DNA of 64,000 nucleotides from Niabella pedocola (GTDB lineage: Bacteria; Bacteroidota; Bacteroidia; Chitinophagales; Chitinophagaceae). Numbering within the stretch: position 1 is the first letter of the stretch; each line of letters starts with the position of its first letter. The stretch is from the NCBI RefSeq assembly GCF_021044425.1, contig NZ_JAJNEC010000007.1:744001-808000 (forward strand), in the 5' to 3' direction. The notes below the pieces were generated by a model that was not told the origin of the DNA, did not search any database, and saw only the letters and a list, made by a program, of their open reading frames with translations. Made by a program: the position numbers and the translations under genes. Shown piece after piece: positions 62,360 to 64,000 of the stretch.

Positions 62360-64000
62360 CTAATTCTGTGCAGCCAGGCTGCGGAAGTCTACGCTTACCA
62401 GCTTGCTTACCCCCGGCTCCTGCATGGTTACCCCGTAAATCACATCCACCGTGCTCATGGTGGTTTTATTGTGCGTTACAATGATGAACTGCGAGTTTTC
62501 GCTAAACTGGCGGATCATATTGGTAAACTTACCCACGTTGGCATCATCCAGCGGCGCATCTACCTCATCCAGGATACAGAAGGGCGCCGGTTTGATCAGG
62601 TAAATGGCAAACAGCAGCGCAGTTGCGGTTAAGGTACGCTCACCCCCGCTCAGCTGGGTAAGGGAGGTGGGCCGTTTTCCTTTGGGCCGGGCCACTACAT
62701 CAATACCGGTATCTGCCAGGTTTTCAGGATCTTCCAGCACCAGGTCGCACTGGTCGTCTTCGGTAAACAGCGATTTAAATACTTTCTGAAAGTTTTCCCG
62801 CACCTGGTTAAAGGTGTCCAGGAACTTCTGGTTGGCGGTGGTTTCTACCTCCTCAATCGTTTTCAACAAACTTTCCTTGGCATCTACCAGGTCATTCTTC
62901 TGCTCTACAATAAACTCGTAGCGCTTTTTCATTTCGGTAAAGGCTTCTATAGCAGTGGGGTTCACCTCGCCCAGGTTCTCCAGGCGCTTCTTCATCCGGT
63001 CTGCCTTCTCCTGTAAATCTTCCACTGCCGTTTCGCTGCTGCGCGGATCATCCAGTATGTCTTCGATCTGGATCTTAAATTCCACGTTCAGCCGCTCGCG
63101 CGTACCGGCCAGCTGCAGCTTCAGCTCATTCAGTTTATCTTTTATGGCGGCCAGCAGGTGCTCTACCTGTTCCTTTTCGCGGATCTTATGCCGCAGTTCG
63201 CTTTCCTTTTCATTCAGCAGGTTCCGCATATTGTAATACGACTGGTCTGCCTCGTTCAGGATCTGCTGGTCCTGCTCCCGGTTGCGTACCAGGTTCAGCA
63301 GGGTTTCTTCAATTTCTTTCAGGGCGGCGTCCGAGCTTACAATTTCCCCGCCGGTATCGGACAACTGTACCGTGCTTTGCTCTATCTGGCGTTTTAATTC
63401 ACCCAGCTGGTTGGTCTTAAAATTCAGTTCCTGTTTTAAGGCCGTTACCTTGCTCTGCTGGCGGGTTACGTTCAGGTTAAATTCGTTAAACTGCGCCGTG
63501 GCCTCCTGGTAGCTGCCCTCGGCCTGTTTAAAGGTATCTTCCGCCTCTGCCAGTTTGTTGGCGTTTTGCTGCAATATTTCGGTAAACTCCCCCAGCGACT
63601 GGCGTACACCGGATATGGAGCTTTGTGTATGCTGTAATTGTTCGGTCAGTTCTTCCAGCCGGTTCCTTGCCGCGCTTTGCTGGCTTTGCAGGTTCTCGGA
63701 TCGGTTCTGCAGGGCAAAAACGGCATTGGTCAGCTCCTGTATTTCTTTTTGAGTTTCTTTAATGGCGTTTTCGCGCAGGTCTTCATTAAAGGCAATTACT
63801 TCATTGTGCCGGGCCTGTATCTGTGCCCGCAGCTGTTGCACCACTTCATCCTGTGCCGCAATATCCTCCTGCAGTTTTTCCAGGTTCTTTACCCGGCCAA
63901 TCTTCTTGCCTTCAATCAGCCCCACACTACCACCGGTAAGCGTAAACCGGCCTTTTACAAACTTGCCCTGCTTTTCAATCACCACGGAGCCGTTGCTGTT
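62360..64000 (-). CDS. smc: Chromosome segregation ATPase SMC, C-terminal half (5' end outside window)
   Basis: The last about 546 residues. The right edge is within the hinge (VVIEKQGKFVKGRFTLTGGS), followed by a long antiparallel coiled coil (heptads rich in Glu, Gln, Leu) and the C-terminal ATPase lobe. The signature motif is TSLTQLSGGERTLTATALLF, the Walker B FCILDEVDAPLDDANVGKF, and FIIVTHNKTTMSTVDVIYGV. SMC organises and segregates the chromosome with ScpA/B. The N-terminal Walker A half must lie to the right of the window. Confidence 0.95.
   Translation of the reverse strand, partial: NSNGSVVIEKQGKFVKGRFTLTGGSVGLIEGKKIGRVKNLEKLQEDIAAQDEVVQQLRAQIQARHNEVIAFNEDLRENAIKETQKEIQELTNAVFALQNRSENLQSQQSAARNRLEELTEQLQHTQSSISGVRQSLGEFTEILQQNANKLAEAEDTFKQAEGSYQEATAQFNEFNLNVTRQQSKVTALKQELNFKTNQLGELKRQIEQSTVQLSDTGGEIVSSDAALKEIEETLLNLVRNREQDQQILNEADQSYYNMRNLLNEKESELRHKIREKEQVEHLLAAIKDKLNELKLQLAGTRERLNVEFKIQIEDILDDPRSSETAVEDLQEKADRMKKRLENLGEVNPTAIEAFTEMKKRYEFIVEQKNDLVDAKESLLKTIEEVETTANQKFLDTFNQVRENFQKVFKSLFTEDDQCDLVLEDPENLADTGIDVVARPKGKRPTSLTQLSGGERTLTATALLFAIYLIKPAPFCILDEVDAPLDDANVGKFTNMIRQFSENSQFIIVTHNKTTMSTVDVIYGVTMQEPGVSKLVSVDFRSLAAQN

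Overview
The window looks like a chromosome segment of a Bacteroidota bacterium, most likely family Chitinophagaceae (Niabella-like). The evidence is the gene families present: DUF1573, DUF2911 and DUF6263 proteins, a fused alpha/beta 2-oxoacid dehydrogenase E1, CarboxypepD_reg-like secreted proteins, and GH106/GH127/GH78 enzymes. Signal peptides commonly end in A-Q, Shine-Dalgarno motifs are weak or absent, and TAnnTTTG-type -7 promoter boxes occur. No rRNA, tRNA, CRISPR array or intact mobile element was seen. The genus is inference.

Layout. 0-0.35 kb: a truncated YdcF/DUF218 lipoprotein. 0.46-5.56 kb: a tripartite drug-efflux operon (TetR regulator, TolC-like channel, HlyD/EmrA adaptor, DHA2/EmrB pump) with two operator palindromes upstream and a terminator downstream. 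5.9-10.25 kb: two secreted amidohydrolase-like proteins, one with a degenerate domain next to a good one and the other wholly degenerate. 10.5-24.7 kb: mostly housekeeping genes on both strands: AmtB, an aminotransferase, DUF1573, E1 alpha/beta fusion, rhamnose mutarotase, a lipocalin-like lipoprotein, a YjlB-like cupin, PyrF, ManA, YraN, a lipoprotein, XerD, DUF2911 and DUF6263. 24.7-28.4 kb: a dipeptidyl-peptidase IV-like S9 peptidase convergent with the preceding genes across a long bidirectional terminator, then two small secreted proteins.

28.4-42.5 kb is a minus-strand rhamnose-glycan utilisation locus: GH106, GH127, GH78, a sodium:solute symporter, a Gfo/Idh/MocA oxidoreductase and a parallel beta-helix enzyme fused to a C-terminal rhamnose-mutarotase domain. 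It has no SusC/SusD pair. Two tandem arrays (139-bp and 66-bp units) that share the palindrome GCTCCTACGGAGC flank the oxidoreductase gene. 43.4-52.7 kb is a plus-strand leucine-catabolism cluster: methylcrotonyl-CoA carboxylase beta, methylglutaconyl-CoA hydratase, methylcrotonyl-CoA carboxylase alpha, acyl-CoA dehydrogenase, HMG-CoA lyase and both subunits of a 3-oxoacid CoA-transferase. Together these would carry isovaleryl-CoA to acetoacetyl-CoA and acetyl-CoA. A perfect 16-bp palindrome lies just upstream.

52.7-56.7 kb is an AT-rich accessory island. It begins inside a broken secreted-protein gene, contains a deleted IS481-type transposase remnant, and ends at a YdeI-family gene that has lost its 3' part. 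It carries a three-gene overlapping or near-abutting cluster: a large lipoprotein with a Gly-rich linker and a separate C-terminal domain, then two small unrecognised genes. The layout resembles a polymorphic effector followed by immunity genes, but this is inference. 57-64 kb returns to chromosomal genes: a VOC remnant, a hemerythrin-domain protein, PBP2 (mrdA), an acetyl-CoA hydrolase/transferase and the C-terminal half of SMC, which runs off the right edge.
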